Below, piece by piece: positions 36,401 to 51,400 of a stretch of 64,000 nt of DNA; positions within the stretch are counted from its first letter, which is position 1; each line of letters opens with the position of its first letter. The translations under genes and the position numbers were made by a program. Source of the stretch: Lactobacillus sp. Sy-1 (GTDB lineage: Bacteria > Bacillota > Bacilli > Lactobacillales > Lactobacillaceae); contig NZ_JACCIU010000001.1 in assembly GCF_019303535.1 (NCBI RefSeq), positions 1,178,001 through 1,242,000 on the forward strand, given 5' to 3'. The notes under the pieces were generated by a model. That model saw only the letters and a list, made by a program, of their open reading frames with translations, was not told where the DNA came from and ran no database searches.

Positions 36401-39400
36401 TTAACGTCAGCTAATACTGAATTTGCAGCAGATTCATCAGCTATTGCTGAACTAGCCGCAGAGGTAGCTACCTTTGAGTTAGCTTCAGCAACCGCAAATG
36501 CGGATGCAGCAATTGATGCCATCGTGGATGCGTTTGCTGCATTTTCAGAGGCAGATGTGTTGTAGTTGCCTGCGTTTCCATAGTCATGAGCACTAATTGC
36601 ACTCGCAGCTAATGAAGCATAAATGTTTGCAACCCGGTTATTTTCCTTCGCAGCCGCGTTAGCACTATTGATGACAACGGCAGCAGAACTAACTTGAGCA
36701 GTTGCTGAATATGCCAAGTTCTTTTGAACTGAAGCATCCGCATTAAGGCTGGTTAGTTTTGGTTCCGCTGCGCTAATTACCTGAGCAGCACCACTAATGG
36801 CTGCATTGCTAGGATTAGCAGCAACAATTGATTGAACCAAGCTAGCCGAATTCAATGCTTGTGCTGAATCACTTGCAACGGCAACGGATGCAGAAGCAGC
36901 AATCGAGGCATTCGCACTGGTATTAGCGAGGTCATTAGCAACGGCACTAGCGTAACTAGTGGTACTACTAAATGCATTTGAAGCAGAATTACCGTTGTTA
37001 TTAGCATTACTTGCGGCAGCAGAAGTAGCAGTTGAATTAGCAGAACTGGCAACTGAAGCAGCGGATGAAGCAACGCTTTGATCACTAATTGCTGCAGCAG
37101 CAGCGGAGCTGGCAACATTCTTAGCAGAACTAGCAATTGAGGCCTGGTTACTTGCATCACTTTGTAGACTGCTCATGCCACTTGCAGCGGCTGAAGCTTG
37201 ACTAATGTAGATACTTCCGGCAGAAGTATCCCCACCAGCAAAGGCAGAACTAGCAGCGGAGCTAAGGCTATTGACCGTACTTGCAGCAGAACTGGCAGCC
37301 TTAGAGTCCTCATTAGCCTTGGATGCAGCAGCACTCGCAGCACTAGCGGCACTATCAGCAATACTGGATTGCTTATCAGCATCTGATTTAGCATTCGATG
37401 CAATCGTAGCGGCACTAGAAGCAATCGATGCAGCAGAACTAATTACAGGGTTCCCTGAATTAGCGCTAGCAGCGGAGGCAGCGTTAGCAGCATCGCTATT
37501 TGCGCTACTACTGATGCTATTAGTTGCGGAAGCAGCTGAATCAGCTTGACTAGCGTAACTAGATGCAGCAGAAGCATCGCTATTAGCCCCACTGGCATAA
37601 CTACTTACCGCACTAGAAACAGCGGAAGCCGTGCTTGAAGCATTCGCTGCTCCGGAAGCACCTGCACTAGCAGCATTAGCAGCATTAGCAGCGTCTGTAT
37701 TAGCACTGGCAGCCGTTGAATTGGCAATACTTGCATTGGTGCTATCTGTCATAGCTTGACTAGCAGCAGCGCTGGCAGTTGAGGCCTGTGAACTAGCAGC
37801 AGCGGCAGCTGAAGCAGCGGCATTGCTAGCACTATCAGCAGAATTGGCAGCGTTGGAAGCTAGTGAAGCATAGGAAGAAGCGGCAGTACTGTCACCACTT
37901 TGGGCAGCATTCGAGGCAGCCGCTGAATAACTAGCTGCATCACTACTTGCTGATTTAGCAGTAGAGGTTGCAGTGGATGCTTGACCACTATAACTACCAG
38001 CAGCTGAGGCAGCATTCGAGGCAATAATACTATTACTATTAGCGTCGGAAGCGGCAGATTTAGCAACACTAGCAGCACTGGCAGCAGTAGAGGCAGCTGA
38101 GCTAATCGTAGCGTTACTTGGGTGCAATGCCTTTTGAGTTGCTGCTGAATTAGCAGCATCATTGGCAGCAGATGAGCTAGCTTGAGCATCCGAAGCCGCT
38201 TTACTTGCAACGCTATTATTACTATTAGCAGCACTGGCGTATGAACTAGCGGAACTGTTACTAATTACAGCCCCACTAGTAGCAGCACTGGCTTCCTTAG
38301 ATGAGTTGGAAGCATTACTTGCATAGCTAGCAGCAGCACTGGCAGTCGAAGCGGCACTAACGGCACTACTGATTGTTGCAACGTAGCTATTAGCAGAAGA
38401 TTCATCAGTTTGAGCAGCAGACGCAGCATTGGCTGCATCATTCTTCGCACTTGCGGCAGTAGCAGATGCAGATGAAGCACTAGCAACCAATGCACTTGCA
38501 GAGTTAGCAGCAGTGGCAGCGCTGGAATTCAATGCAGATGCGCCAGAGTAATCACCAGCATTATTAGCAGAAATAGCTTGGCTAGCGTAAACGCTTGCCA
38601 TGTTGGCATTGGAACTAGCAACAGCACTAATGCTGTTAGCTACGCTAGCAGCAGCACTAGCAACACTAGCGGCACTGGATGCCTTCGCCTTTTGGCTATC
38701 AGCATCGGACTTAACACTACCTAGCGCAGAACTAGCAACACTCATCGCAGCAGAAGCCGAACTAATGGCAGCATTGCTTGGGTTCCCTGAGACGTACCCG
38801 CTCATCACAGCACTTTGTTGGTTAGCGGTATTGGAATCACTTGTTACCACGCTGGCAGCTGAAGAAGCAACACTAGCGTAACTACCAGCAGCTGAAGCAT
38901 CGGCAGAAGCAGCACTCGCGTACGAATTGATGGCAGCACTGGCACTTGAAGCTTCAGAACTAGCAGCACTCGCACTGGCTGATCCATTGTTTCCAGCGGT
39001 AGCGGCAGAGCTGGCAGCGTTGTTATCACTTTGCGCAGCACTGGCATCGGAGTTTGCAGCACTATTTGCACTTTGAGCTGCACTATTAGCGGAGTTCGCA
39101 GCACTCGCAGCAGAATCAGCAGCGGACTTAGCTGAAGCAGCAGCAATCGCAGCATTGGATGCGTCACTCGCAGCAGAACTGGCAATTGACTTAGCAGCTG
39201 AAGCAGCACTACTATTTCCAGCATTAGCAGCACTGGAAGCAGCGGAGGCAGCACTGGAAGCAATTGATGAAGCTTTGGAAGCAGCTGTTGATGCGGAGTT
39301 TGCAGCTGAATTTTGCGCACTAGCAACTGATGATGCGGAATTGGCAGCACTGGATGCGGAATTGGCAGCTGAAGCCTCACTCGCAGCGGCACTCGCAGCG

Positions 39401-42400
39401 GCACTCGCTGATGAAGCTAATGACTTAACCGTAGCGTTACTTGGGTTAGCATTGGCAGTCGAAGCCGCAGAACTAGCAGCGTTGCTGGCATCATTTGCAT
39501 GGCTAGCAGCAGCACTGGATGCACTGGATGCATTTGAACTTGCAGCAGAAGCAACTGCAGAATCTGATGATACGGCACTACTGTCAGCAGAAGCATTCCC
39601 GGAATAACTAGATGCTTGACTCGCATAACTAGATGCTGATTGAGCATCGTTAGCAGCAGCACTGGCCTGGGTGGCATTTGATAGCGCATTAGCAGCAGCG
39701 GAAGAAGCAGCATTCGCATTCGATGAATCAACTTGGGCCTTAGAAGCAGCAGTGGATGCAATTGTAGTAGCAGAAGCCGCAATCGATGATTGCGTTGCTG
39801 CATCATTTGCCTGGGCACTCATCCCAGCAGCTGCTTGGGAAGCCTGGCTAGCAAAGTTGCTTCCGGCACTAATGTCACCGTTGGTATATGCACTATTAGC
39901 GGAATCAATCAGGCTCTTAACATTGTTTGAAGTTAAACTAGCGTTGTAAGAATCTAAGTTAGCTTGACTAGCGGCAGCCGATGCTACAGCAGCAGCGGAA
40001 CTAGCAATACTAGATTGACTAGCCGCATCAATTGATGCAGCATTTGCAACGCTCGAAGCAGAAGTTGCAGTTGCAACTTGAGAAGCAATATAACTATTGC
40101 CACTATTGTTAGCAGCAATACTGTTAATTGCTCCTGAAGCACTAGCGATAGCTGCACTATCACTCCCAGCAACTGATGACGCTAGGCTAGCAGTAGATGC
40201 ATATGATGCAGCAGATTTAGCATTTGCATCAGCGGAGGCAGCGTAACTTTCGGTAGCACTAGCGTAAATAGAAGCAGTTGCGTTAGTCCCGCTGTTATTA
40301 CCAGTAGCAGCGCTAGCAGCACTGGCATTGTTGCTAGCGTCATTATTAGCACTTGTAGCCTGGCTAGCAGCCGAACTAGCTACTGAACTGGCACTCTGGG
40401 CAGTACTATTGGCAGCTGAGGCATCACTAGCGGCCGATTCAGCATTCGATCTAGCAGTGGAAGCGGCAGCAGCAGCGCTTGAAGCCACCGTTGCAGCGGA
40501 ACTAGCAATTACCTTAGCAGCAGACGCAGAACTATCGTTACCGGCACTCGCGTAACTAGCGGCAGCTGAGGCAGCTGAACTAGCATCGTCGTTAGCACTT
40601 GAAGCTTGGCTAGCAGCGGAACTAGCAGTTGATGATTGCCCGGCAATGTAAGAACTATCACTGGCAGCCTTAGATGCGGCCGAACTAGCTACCGAGTTAG
40701 CACTCTGCGCAGTACTGTTGGCAGCGCTAGCCACTGATGCATCGGACTTAATCGCAGCATTACTTGGGTGTAGTGAAGCGATAATGGATGCGGCAATACT
40801 TGCGGAACTAGCAAGGGATGCGTTGGAGGAAGCAGCTGTAGAAGCCGTTGCAGCGGAATTTGCAGCAGAATTTGCACTTGCAGATGCACTGTTAACCGCC
40901 TGACTATCACTTTGGGCGCTACTGTTGTATTCAGATGCTTGACTCGCATAGCTCTTAGCAGCGCTCGCGTCACTAGCAGCAGCACTGGCAGTCGAAGCAG
41001 CAACAATGGCGGAGTTAACGGCACTGTTTTGAGCTGCGGCAGCACTAGCAATTGCAGCGGCTGAATTAGCAGCATTCTGACCAGCTGAAGTGGCAGTTGA
41101 AGCATTTTGACTCGCAGTCTTAGCATTATCAGCATTCGTAGATGCAGCGGATGCAAAGCTAGCAGCAGCGGAATTATAAGCGCTAGCTTGCGAGTAATTG
41201 CCGGCCGTGTTGGCGGAAATAGCTTGACTAGCATTAGTACTTGCTAAACTAGCGTTATTCTTTGCATTGTTAGCTTCACTATCAGCAGTTGAGGCAGCCG
41301 TACTAGCAGCAATATAAGCTGAACTAGCGGTACTGGAGTACCCGCTCGTAGCGGCCTTATCACTGGCAAGGGCGGAACTAGCACTTTGATATGCAGAGTT
41401 AGCAGCAGAAATGGCAGCATTACTTGGATTGTTGGAAACGTAATTACTCATTGCTGATGATTGTTGACCAGCATTGTTGGAGTAACTAGTAACCACACTA
41501 TCAGCTGATGAGGCAGTTGCACTGGCCACCTTAGCAGCGGAGGCGTTCGTATCAGCTCCACTAGCGTAACTAGCTGCGGCAGAACTAGCAGATGAGGCCA
41601 TGCTACTTGCAGCATTAGCCGAATTTGCACCACTACTTCCTTCATTAGCAGCAGAACTAATGGCGTTAGATGCACTAGTGGCTGTTGAGTTAGCAGCAGA
41701 AGCAGCAGCACTGTCGTTGGCTGCCTGGCTGGAAGCAGAACTAGCAATTGCAGCGTGGGAACTAGCGGCACTAGCAGCACTGGATGCAGCATCACTGGCA
41801 CTCTTAGCAGCACTGGCAGCAGAACTGGCAATGGATGCTTGCGTCGATGCGGCACTACTATCACCCTTTGAGGCAGCCGAATTTGCGGCGGAAGCGGCAC
41901 TACTTGCGGCACTGTTAGCAGCTGAAGCAGCACTATTAGCAGCACTGGCATTACTTGCATCACTAGAAGCAGCATTTGCAGCGCTAGCGGCAGTGGATGC
42001 TTGATTACTTGCATCGCTAGCGGCTGAGCTGGCAGCTGAGGCAGCAGACGTAGCAGCTGAAGCAGCAGAACTCATTACGGCATTGCTTGGGTTAGCAGAA
42101 GCGGTTGAGTTGGCAGCTGAGGCAGCCTTACTTGCAGAAGATGCATCTGAACCAGTAGCACTAGCAGATGCCTTAGCAGATGATGCATCAGAAGCAGCAC
42201 TGTTGGCAGCACTCCCAGCCTTAGAATTATCTCCAGAAGTCCCTGCAGAAGCGATCGCAGTAGCTTCTGAATCAGCACCAGCCTTAGCAGCAACTAGTGA
42301 AAGCATTACGCCTGAGGCAGCACTTTCATCATTAACGGCTTGACTAGCTGCACTTTGGGCAACTGTTGTTAAGCTAGTCGTTACAGCGGCAGCGCTAGCG

Positions 42401-45400
42401 GCGCTGGCAGCTTGTTGACTAGCAACTGCGGCAGCGGATACGGCGATTGAGGTGTAGTTAGAGCCATCTGCATTCTTCCCAGTCATGTAAGCAACACTAG
42501 CTTGCGTGTTAGCACTACTAATTGCTGAAATAGCGCTTGAGATTGCTGAACTGGCATTCGTAATCACAGCAATTTGTGAAGTAACGGCAGTTGATGCACT
42601 CCCAGCAATGCTTCTTTGGGTAGCAGCGTCCGAATTGTAGCTACTAATTGCAGTTACAGCGCTGGAGGCATATGAAGCAGCGCTACTAAAGATCGCATCA
42701 CTAGAGTTACTGTTGAAGTAGGAATTGATTGAATTAGCAATGACATTTGCTGATTGAACATTCCCACTAACTACGCTAGCGGCGGAACTGGCGATACTAT
42801 AAGCGGAACTAGTAGCAGCACTATTGGCACTGGCAGTTGCTGAGGCAGTTGAAGTCGAAGCAGATGCGGAACTAGCTTCAGATGAAGCCCCACTTCCGGC
42901 AGCATTACCACTTGTTGCAGCATTAGCAGCACTATTAGCGGCACTAGCGGCACTATTGAAGTTGCTAATCTGAACGCCCATTTGTTGCACATCATTAGCA
43001 GCGTTAGATGCAGCAGTACTTGCAACTGAAGTTAACGATGCAATCGCGCTTGAATTATTAAGCATTGTTTGAGCATTGGCACTAGCAGTTGAGGCAGCGG
43101 TACTTGCAGCGGATGCAAAGTTATCCCCAGCACTGGTACTGCCAGCAAGGTAAGCTGAATTAGCGGAAGCAACGTTGTCAGAAACGGCAGTAGAAGCACT
43201 AGCAATGGCAACGCTAAGTGCAGAATTAGATCCATGAATAGCATTAGCAACACTAGCAGCACTGGATGCCGTACTCTTTTGTGATTGTGCATCGGTATTA
43301 AGTGATGCAATCATGGAATTAGCAGAATCAGCAGCCTTAGAAGCAGCCAAGATTACCTGATTAGCTGGATTACTGTTAGCTAAATTAGCAATACTACTAT
43401 TAACAACGCTAACACTATCAGCATTCGATGAAGCTAGGCTAGCGGATGATGATGCATTCGTAGCATATGAGTTTGCCAAACTAACGTTACCAGCTTCACC
43501 ATTGTAGACACTTCCAGCAACTGAATTAGCAGAGCTGGCAGTACTATTTTCGCTACTACCATTCGAGTTGGCACCAGCTGCTTGACTAGCAGCTGAACTA
43601 GCGGCATTAGTAGCACTAGAGGCCACGCTGGCAGCGGATGAAGCAACAACTTGATCAGAAATAGCGGCACTAGCAGCCTCTGATGCGATGATAGTTGCAT
43701 TGGATGCAGCGATAACAGCATTTGAAGCAGCTGTCGATAATGTAGCCATTCCAGAAGCAGTTGCAGATGCTTGAGCAGCAAAGATAGAACCATTAGTCAC
43801 ATCTCCAGCCTTGTAATAGCTGTTAGCAACACTTACTAAGCTATTAACGTTACTAGTAGCGACACTGGCAGCTGTAGAAGCGGCAATCGCACTAGCAGCA
43901 GAACTGGATGCATTGGCATAAGCACTATTAGCTGCAGAAGATTGTTTATTCGCGTCAGCAAGTGCACTAGATGCAACAGACGCTACTGAGTTAACTATTG
44001 AAACTTGTTGTGAAACAATCGTGTTCTTAGGGTTAGCAGAAGCAATGCTATTTGCAACAGTTGCATTGCTAGTAACTTGCGTATTGAAGTTACTCGTGGC
44101 AACGGCAGCAGAACTAGCTTGAGAAGCATAAGTAGATGCATCGCCCGCATATGACTTAGCGGTGCTAGTACTAATTCCAATCGCTGAGTTGTAACTACTT
44201 GCTTCACTAGATGTTCCTGAAGTAGCACTGGATGCGCCACTTCCGGCAGCAGCATTGGAATTAGCGGCACTATTAGCACTAGATGCAACACTATTGGCAG
44301 AACTTGCATCATTACTTGCACTCGATGCAATGCTATTTTGAGCACTGGCATCGCTTGCGTATGAATCAGCAGATGACTTAGCAGCAGCAGCATTAGAAGC
44401 TGCTTTAGATGCATCGTTAGCAGCAGAACTAGCAATAGAGGCTTGCGTCGATGCAGTACTACTATCACCGCTTTGGGCAGCAGCAGACGCAGCTGCCTTA
44501 GCAGAAGTAGCAGTTGAATTAGCAGCTGATCCAGCAGCAGCTGCAGCACTAGCGATCGAGCTTTGGACGATTGCATTCGATGAGTCAGAAGCAGCCTGCT
44601 TATTGGCAGAACTAGCAACTACAGCGGCAGAGGAAGCCGTCGATGCAGCAGCGGTAGCACTCGATGCTAACGATTGAACTGCAGAGTTGCTTGGGTTGGC
44701 ACTCGCAACGGAGTTGGCAGATGAAGCTTGAGCAGAAGCACTAGCAGCATTATTAGCCGCACTACCCGCATTATTAGATGCTGCAGAAGCATTATTACTT
44801 GCAGCACTAGCATCCTTTTGAACTGCGGCACTATCGCTTTGCGCATTGTCATTGTAACTAGATGCTTGGCTCGCATAACTAGATGCTTGACTGGCATAAC
44901 TTACGGCAGAACTAGCATTTTCGGCACTTTGATATGCAGCAGATGCAGCACTATTCAATCCAGCAGCTACAGAAGCTTCGGCACTAGCTGAGTTCCCGGC
45001 ACTGACCGCAGCAGGAGTTACTGAAGCAGCAGTAGAACTAGCCGTAATCGCATCAGCAGCATTTTGGGAAGCTGCAGAAGCTGCTGCAGAAGCATTGGAG
45101 TTCAATGAATTAGCTTGCGAATAATTTCCAGCCTTAGTAGCAGCGGCAGCAGCACTAGCATTGGCACTGGCAATACTTGCATTAATGCTTGCCATTGTAT
45201 TGGCACTATTAGCAACGGAAGCGGCAGAACTAACTACACTGTAAGCAGAACTAGCAGTTGCAGAGTAACTATCAGCAGCTGACTTCGCACTGGTTAGTCC
45301 AGAACTAGCACTACTAAAGGCTGAACTGGCAGCACTAATTGCAGCATTGCTTGCGTTAGTAGCGTTATTCACAATTGCACTCATGGCAGAGCTCATGCCA

Positions 45401-48400
45401 TTTGCATTATTAGAGTAACTAGTAACAACTGAATCAGCAGATGAAGCCACTGCATTAGCACTCGATGCGGTCTTGGCATCAGCATTAGCACCAGATGCAG
45501 CACTACTTGCAGCACTGCTTGCAGATGCAGCTTCACTACTTGCACTAGAAGTAGCGGAAGTTGTGCCTGAACCAGCATTGGAAGCAGCGGAAGAGGCGCC
45601 AGATGCAGCTGAAGTCATTGAAAGCATAACGTCAGACGCACTTGCTAAGTCCTTTCTAGCATTATCAGCAGCAATAGATGCCGTTGAAGCGAGACTCCCA
45701 GTATTAGTAGCAGCACTGGTTGCAAGGCTAGCAGTAGCAGATGCAGCATTAGCGGCACTAACAGCTAGACTAGTATATATCGACCCGTTAATCGTATCGC
45801 CACCGTTAAATGCACTGGTTGCTTGAACATAGTAACTATTAGCATTACTTACGGCCCCACTAACAGTTGAACTAGCAGAAGCAATCAAGGCCACTTGTGA
45901 GCTCCCGGCAGATGATGCACTAGCAGCAATACTATTTTGCAACGATGCATCGGCATTAAAGCCATTGATAGCAGTGACGGCACTGGATGCTACTGAGGCA
46001 GCACTCTTAAAGGTAGAATCACTTGGATCATTGTTAAGATAAGTGCTGATTGAGGTTGCAATTGAGTTGGCAGTCGAAACATTCGTGGACATGGTACCAA
46101 CGACGGAGCTAGTGACACTGTAAGCAGAATTAATTACGCCATCGTTTGCAGAAGCAGTTGATCCAGCAATACTAGTAGCAGATGCAGCAGAGGAAGCCTG
46201 ACTACTTGCACTCGAGCCGGCACTCCCCCCACTCTTAGCAGCTGAGTTTGCGGTACTAGCTGCACTAGCAGCACTATTGAAGGCATTGATCTGAACGCCC
46301 ATTTGTTGCACATCTTGGGCCGCCTTTGAAGCCGCAGTACTTGCAAGATTAGTGTAACTAAGAATAGCACTGGAGTTGTTGAGCATTGATTGAGCGGCAG
46401 CACTGGCGGTTGAGGCAGCCGTACTTGCAGTAGCAGCAAATCGATCTCCATCGTTGGTACTACCAGCGAGGTAAGCAGAGTTAGCCGAAGCTACGTTATT
46501 GGAAACGGCAACGGAAGCCGAGGAAATTACAGCACTCAAGGAACCGTCAGAAGCACTGTGAATTGAGTTGGCAACACTGGCGGCACTGGATGCGGCACTC
46601 TTTTGCGATTGTGCATCGGTATTGAGGGATGCAATTGCAACACTGGCGGAACTAGCTGAAACAGCGTAACTAGCAAGCGAAGCATTGGATGCATTGGCAC
46701 TCACTAAGGAAGCAATACTGTTATTAACCGTAGTAACACTATCTGCATTGGAAGAAGCTAAACTAGCGGATGATGATGCATTGGATGCATATGAGTTCGC
46801 CAAACTAGCGTTGGTTCCGTCTGCAGAAGCAACACTTCCGGCAACTGAATTAGCAGAAGTGGCGGTACTACTATTGTTACTACCATTCGAGTTCGCACCA
46901 GATGCTTGACTAGCAGCTGAACTAGCAGCGCTAGTGGCACTAGCGACAACACTCGCAGCCGATGAAGCAACGGCTTGATCAGAGATTGCTAACGAAGCAG
47001 CTATGGAGGCAATTGAAGTTGCACTAGATGCAGCAGTAACGGCATTTGAAGCAGCTGTCGATAATGCAGCCATGCCAGAAGCAGTGGCAGATGCCTGCGA
47101 AGCAAAGATAGACCCGTTAGTAACATCACCAGCAGTGTAGTAGCTATTAGCAACACTGACTAAGCTATTAACGTTACTTACGGCCACACTCGCAGCAGTC
47201 GAGGCAGCAATCGCACTGGCAGCAGCACTGGATGCATTTACGTAGGCACTATTGGCAGCAGCAGATTGATTATTAGCGTCAACAAGCGCATTTGATGCAG
47301 CAACTGAAGCGGAATTAACTAACTTAACTTGAGCTTGGATAATTTGGTTCTGACCGTTAGCAGAAGCCAAGCTATTGGCAGCGGTCGCATTGCTTGTTAC
47401 TTGCGTATTGAAGTTACTCGTGGCAACAGCAGCGGAACTAGCTTGAGAAGCGTAGAACGATGCTGAGTTAGCGTATGATTTCGCGGTACTGGTGCTAAGG
47501 CTAGTGGCAGAATTCATATTACTTGCTTCACTAGAAGTTCCAGAAGTGGCACTAGATGCGCCACTTCCGGCAGAAGCGTTGGAACTAGCGGTACTATTAG
47601 CACTGGACGCAATGCTAGATGCGGAACTGGCAGTACTATTAGCACTTGATGCCGTACTATTAGCAGAACTGGCATCATTAGCGTATGAATCCGCAGCCGA
47701 CTTAGCAGCGGCAGCAGCACTGGCAGCGTTAGATGCATCATTAGCGGCAGAACTAGCGATTGAGCGAGCAGTACTTGCAGCAGAACTGTTTCCGGATTGC
47801 GCAGCCGTGGAGGCAGCACTAGCAGCACTAGATGCAATGCTATTAGCCGTTGAGGCAGCAGTGGCAGCTGAAGTAGCACTATTGCTTTGGACAATCGCAT
47901 TGGATGAATCAGAAGCAGCCTTACTATTGGCAGAGCTAGCAACGGAAGCGGCAGATGCAGCAGTTGAGGCAGCAGCAGACGCACTGGATGCTAACGATTG
48001 AATTGCAGAGTTGCTCTTGTTAGCATTGGCGGTCGATTGGGCAGCAGTAGCACTATCAGCAGCCGTGCTAGCAGCAGCACTGGCACTCGCAGCATTATTA
48101 GATGCTGAAGTAGCGTTGTTACTTGCCGCACTAGCATCCTTTTGAACCGCAGCACTATCACTTTGCGCATTACTATTGTAACTAGATGCGGCACTAGCAT
48201 AACTAGATGCAGCACTAGCATCACTGGCAGCCGAGTTAGCAGCTTGGGCGTTAGAGATTGCGGCACTGATTGAATTATTATATCCAGATGCAGTGCTTTG
48301 CGCAGCTTCTGCTTGTGAAGCAGCAGTGGAAGCGGCTTGGGTTGCGGTAGCAGTAGCTTGGCTATTTGTTTGCGCAGCGGCAGCAGCAGCGGCAGCCGTA

Positions 48401-51400
48401 GATGCATAGCTAGATGCATTTGCATTCAAGGAAGCTGCCTGCGTGTAGTTTTGAGCACTGTTAGCTGCAATTGCCTGTGAAGCAGCTTGATTGGCTAAAC
48501 TAGCATTCACACTAGCAGCAACGCTAGCGCTATTAGTTAAACTGGCAGCGTTGCTAGCAACAATGTATTGCGAACTAGCGGTAGCAGCATAAGAATCAGC
48601 ACTAGTCTTAACACTTCCTAATGCAGAACTGGCGACATTGTATGCAGAACTGGCGGCACTTAACGCAGCGTTACTGGAACCACTAAACTGGCTAACAATC
48701 GAACTCATGATGGTCCCCTGTTGAGTCGCGTTATTAGAGTAACTAGTAACGACTGAATCAGCAGATGAAGCAGCTTGATTGTATTGAGAAGCTTTGGATG
48801 CATCAGCATTCGCACCACTGGCAGCCGTGCTAGCAGCACTGCTGGCTGAGTTTGCAGAGTTTTGAGCTGAGTTTGCAGAGCTATTCCCACCATTCGTAGC
48901 AGACGATGCCGTTTCAGATACCATTCCATATGCGGCACTAATTGCAGATGAACCAGTTGAAGCAATGGTGGAATTAGCATAAGCAGATTCTACCGGTACG
49001 TATGCAAAGCTAGTTAATCTAGGCATTGTATACGTAGCAATTTGCAAACTATTTGTCGTTGTACTAGCAGCAGTAACTAGAGAATTAACAGAAGCAATGT
49101 ATCCATTAGCTGCTGAGATATCGCCAGCTGAATAGGCTTGACTAGCCGCAGTTGAATATTGAGCAATTCCAGATGCATAACCACTAATAGCACTACTTAA
49201 TTGCAATAATTGATCTTGGAGGGATTCAACGTTAGCTGCTAAACTATCGACAACAACTCCCTGGGTAACCATATCTTTCTTTGCACCAGTTACGTCAGAA
49301 AAACCACTATTAGCAATTGAATTAGCAGAACTAAACGTTGAGTTATTAGGATCCTTAGCATAGTAGGAATTAACGTATGAAGTTTGACTACTTTCGGTTG
49401 GGTAAGCGCTTGAAATTGAACTAGCAACGCTACTTACAATCGACTGATAATTTCTAACCTTATTTACATATGCAGAAGCGGTACTATCAATTGTACTATT
49501 AATTAAAGAAGCCATGCTTGAAATTGCAGTCGAAGCCGAGTTAGCTGAACTAGCACCCCCGCTCATCGCAGCACTAGCGCTAGAGAACGCGGAGGAAGCA
49601 CTATTAAATGAACCAATTTGAGTCGCAATGCCACTTGCATCCGAAGCTGCTCTTGATGCAGCATCACTGGCTGAATTAGTTAATTTTTGAATTGCAGTTG
49701 AATTATTAAGCATCGTTTGAGCAATTGAACTAGCGCTATTTACAGCACTTTTAGCAGAACTGGCTGCCGTATCCCCGGCAGAGACATTGCCGGCCAAGTA
49801 TGCGGCATTGGCACTAGCATCATATGAACTAACCGCTACCGAATAACTGTTAACGGATGCTAATAAGCTTGCATCTGAGCCATGGAGTGAAGATGCCGCA
49901 CTAGCAGCACTAAGGGCAATACTAGATTGAAGACTTGCATCACTATTATATCCGCTGATGGCAATTTGAGCGGAATTAGCAGCTGATGCATAACCAGATA
50001 GTACAGAATTAGTACTATTGGAAGAGAAAATACTTGCAATCGTACTATTTGCAGCAGAAACACTGGCAAAGTTACTACTAGCTTGGCTAGCGTATGAAAC
50101 TGCAATGCTAGCATATGAACTAGCAAGGCTAGCATTCGTGCTATCAGCGCCATTTACACTGTTAGCTACGGAACTAGCACTATTGGTAGTACTAGAGTTA
50201 GTAGAAGAATTCGTCGATGCTGAAGATGCAGTCGAATTAGCAGCAGCAGCAGACTGATAGGCGTTAGAAATTGCTGACAATGCTTGTTTCGCATTCCCTT
50301 GATCAATAATTGCTTGACTAGCCGCATTCGAAGCAGCGATTCTGGCTGATGATGCGACTGATGATTGATAACTAATGTCAGTGGCTTGATCGGAAATTGC
50401 AGCAGAAGCATTCGAAGCGTTCATTGCATACGAGTCCCCTAGACTAACGTTCCCAACGGCATACGCACTATTAGCGGAAGCAACCGCATTGGAAACCTTC
50501 ACATAGTTAGAAGAAGCAGCGGTAACGTCCCGATTTGCTTGATTAGAAGCCGCACTGGCATCGGCAGCAGCGGAATTAGCAATTGATGATTGTATCGTTG
50601 CATCATTATAGGCAGAAGATGCAACACTGGCGGCAGAAACGGCAACTGAATTAGCAGTAGAAATAACTGTGTTTCCAGAGTTAGCAGTATTCAAGATCGC
50701 AATTTGATTTGCAACGCTCCCAACCGAACTGTTTAACCCACTAGTGGCAATCGCAGCAGATCTAGCTGCAGAAGCAAAACTATTAGCATCACTAGTGTAG
50801 CCACTGATGATGTGTCCATCATTAGCAATTGAAGCATTTGCGATTGATGCAGAACTGTTAATTGCATTTGCAGATGAAGAGCCATTACTTGCAGCAGAAC
50901 TATTTCCGGATGCAGCGCTAGCAATACTTTGGGCAGCACTATCGGCGGAACTAGCAGCAGATGATGCACTAGATGCATCATTAGCAGCGTTGCTAGCATC
51001 AGTAGCAGCATTTGATGCGGCTGCAGCTGCAGCACTAGCAATGCTTGCTTGATTACTTGCAACGACAGCAGCAGAACTAGCAGCGCTCCGTGCGGAACTA
51101 GCCGTGGCGCTGTCACCATTATTTGCAGCAGATGCGGCAGCTGACGCAGCAGCTGAAGCAACGGCTGACGCAGAGCTTGCCCCAGCGGAAGCACTTGAAG
51201 CAATCGCACTTTGTGAAGAAGCCGTAGAACTATCCTTATTAGCACGACTAGCAGCTGTAGATGCCTGCGAAGCAGCGGTACTAGCAGCATTCGCCTGCGA
51301 AGCTGCCTGAGAGGCATACGAGCTCAGTGCTGAATTGCCAGATTGAGCAGCGGCAGCACTCGCCATTGATGAAGCAATCACACTAGCATCAGAAGCACTA

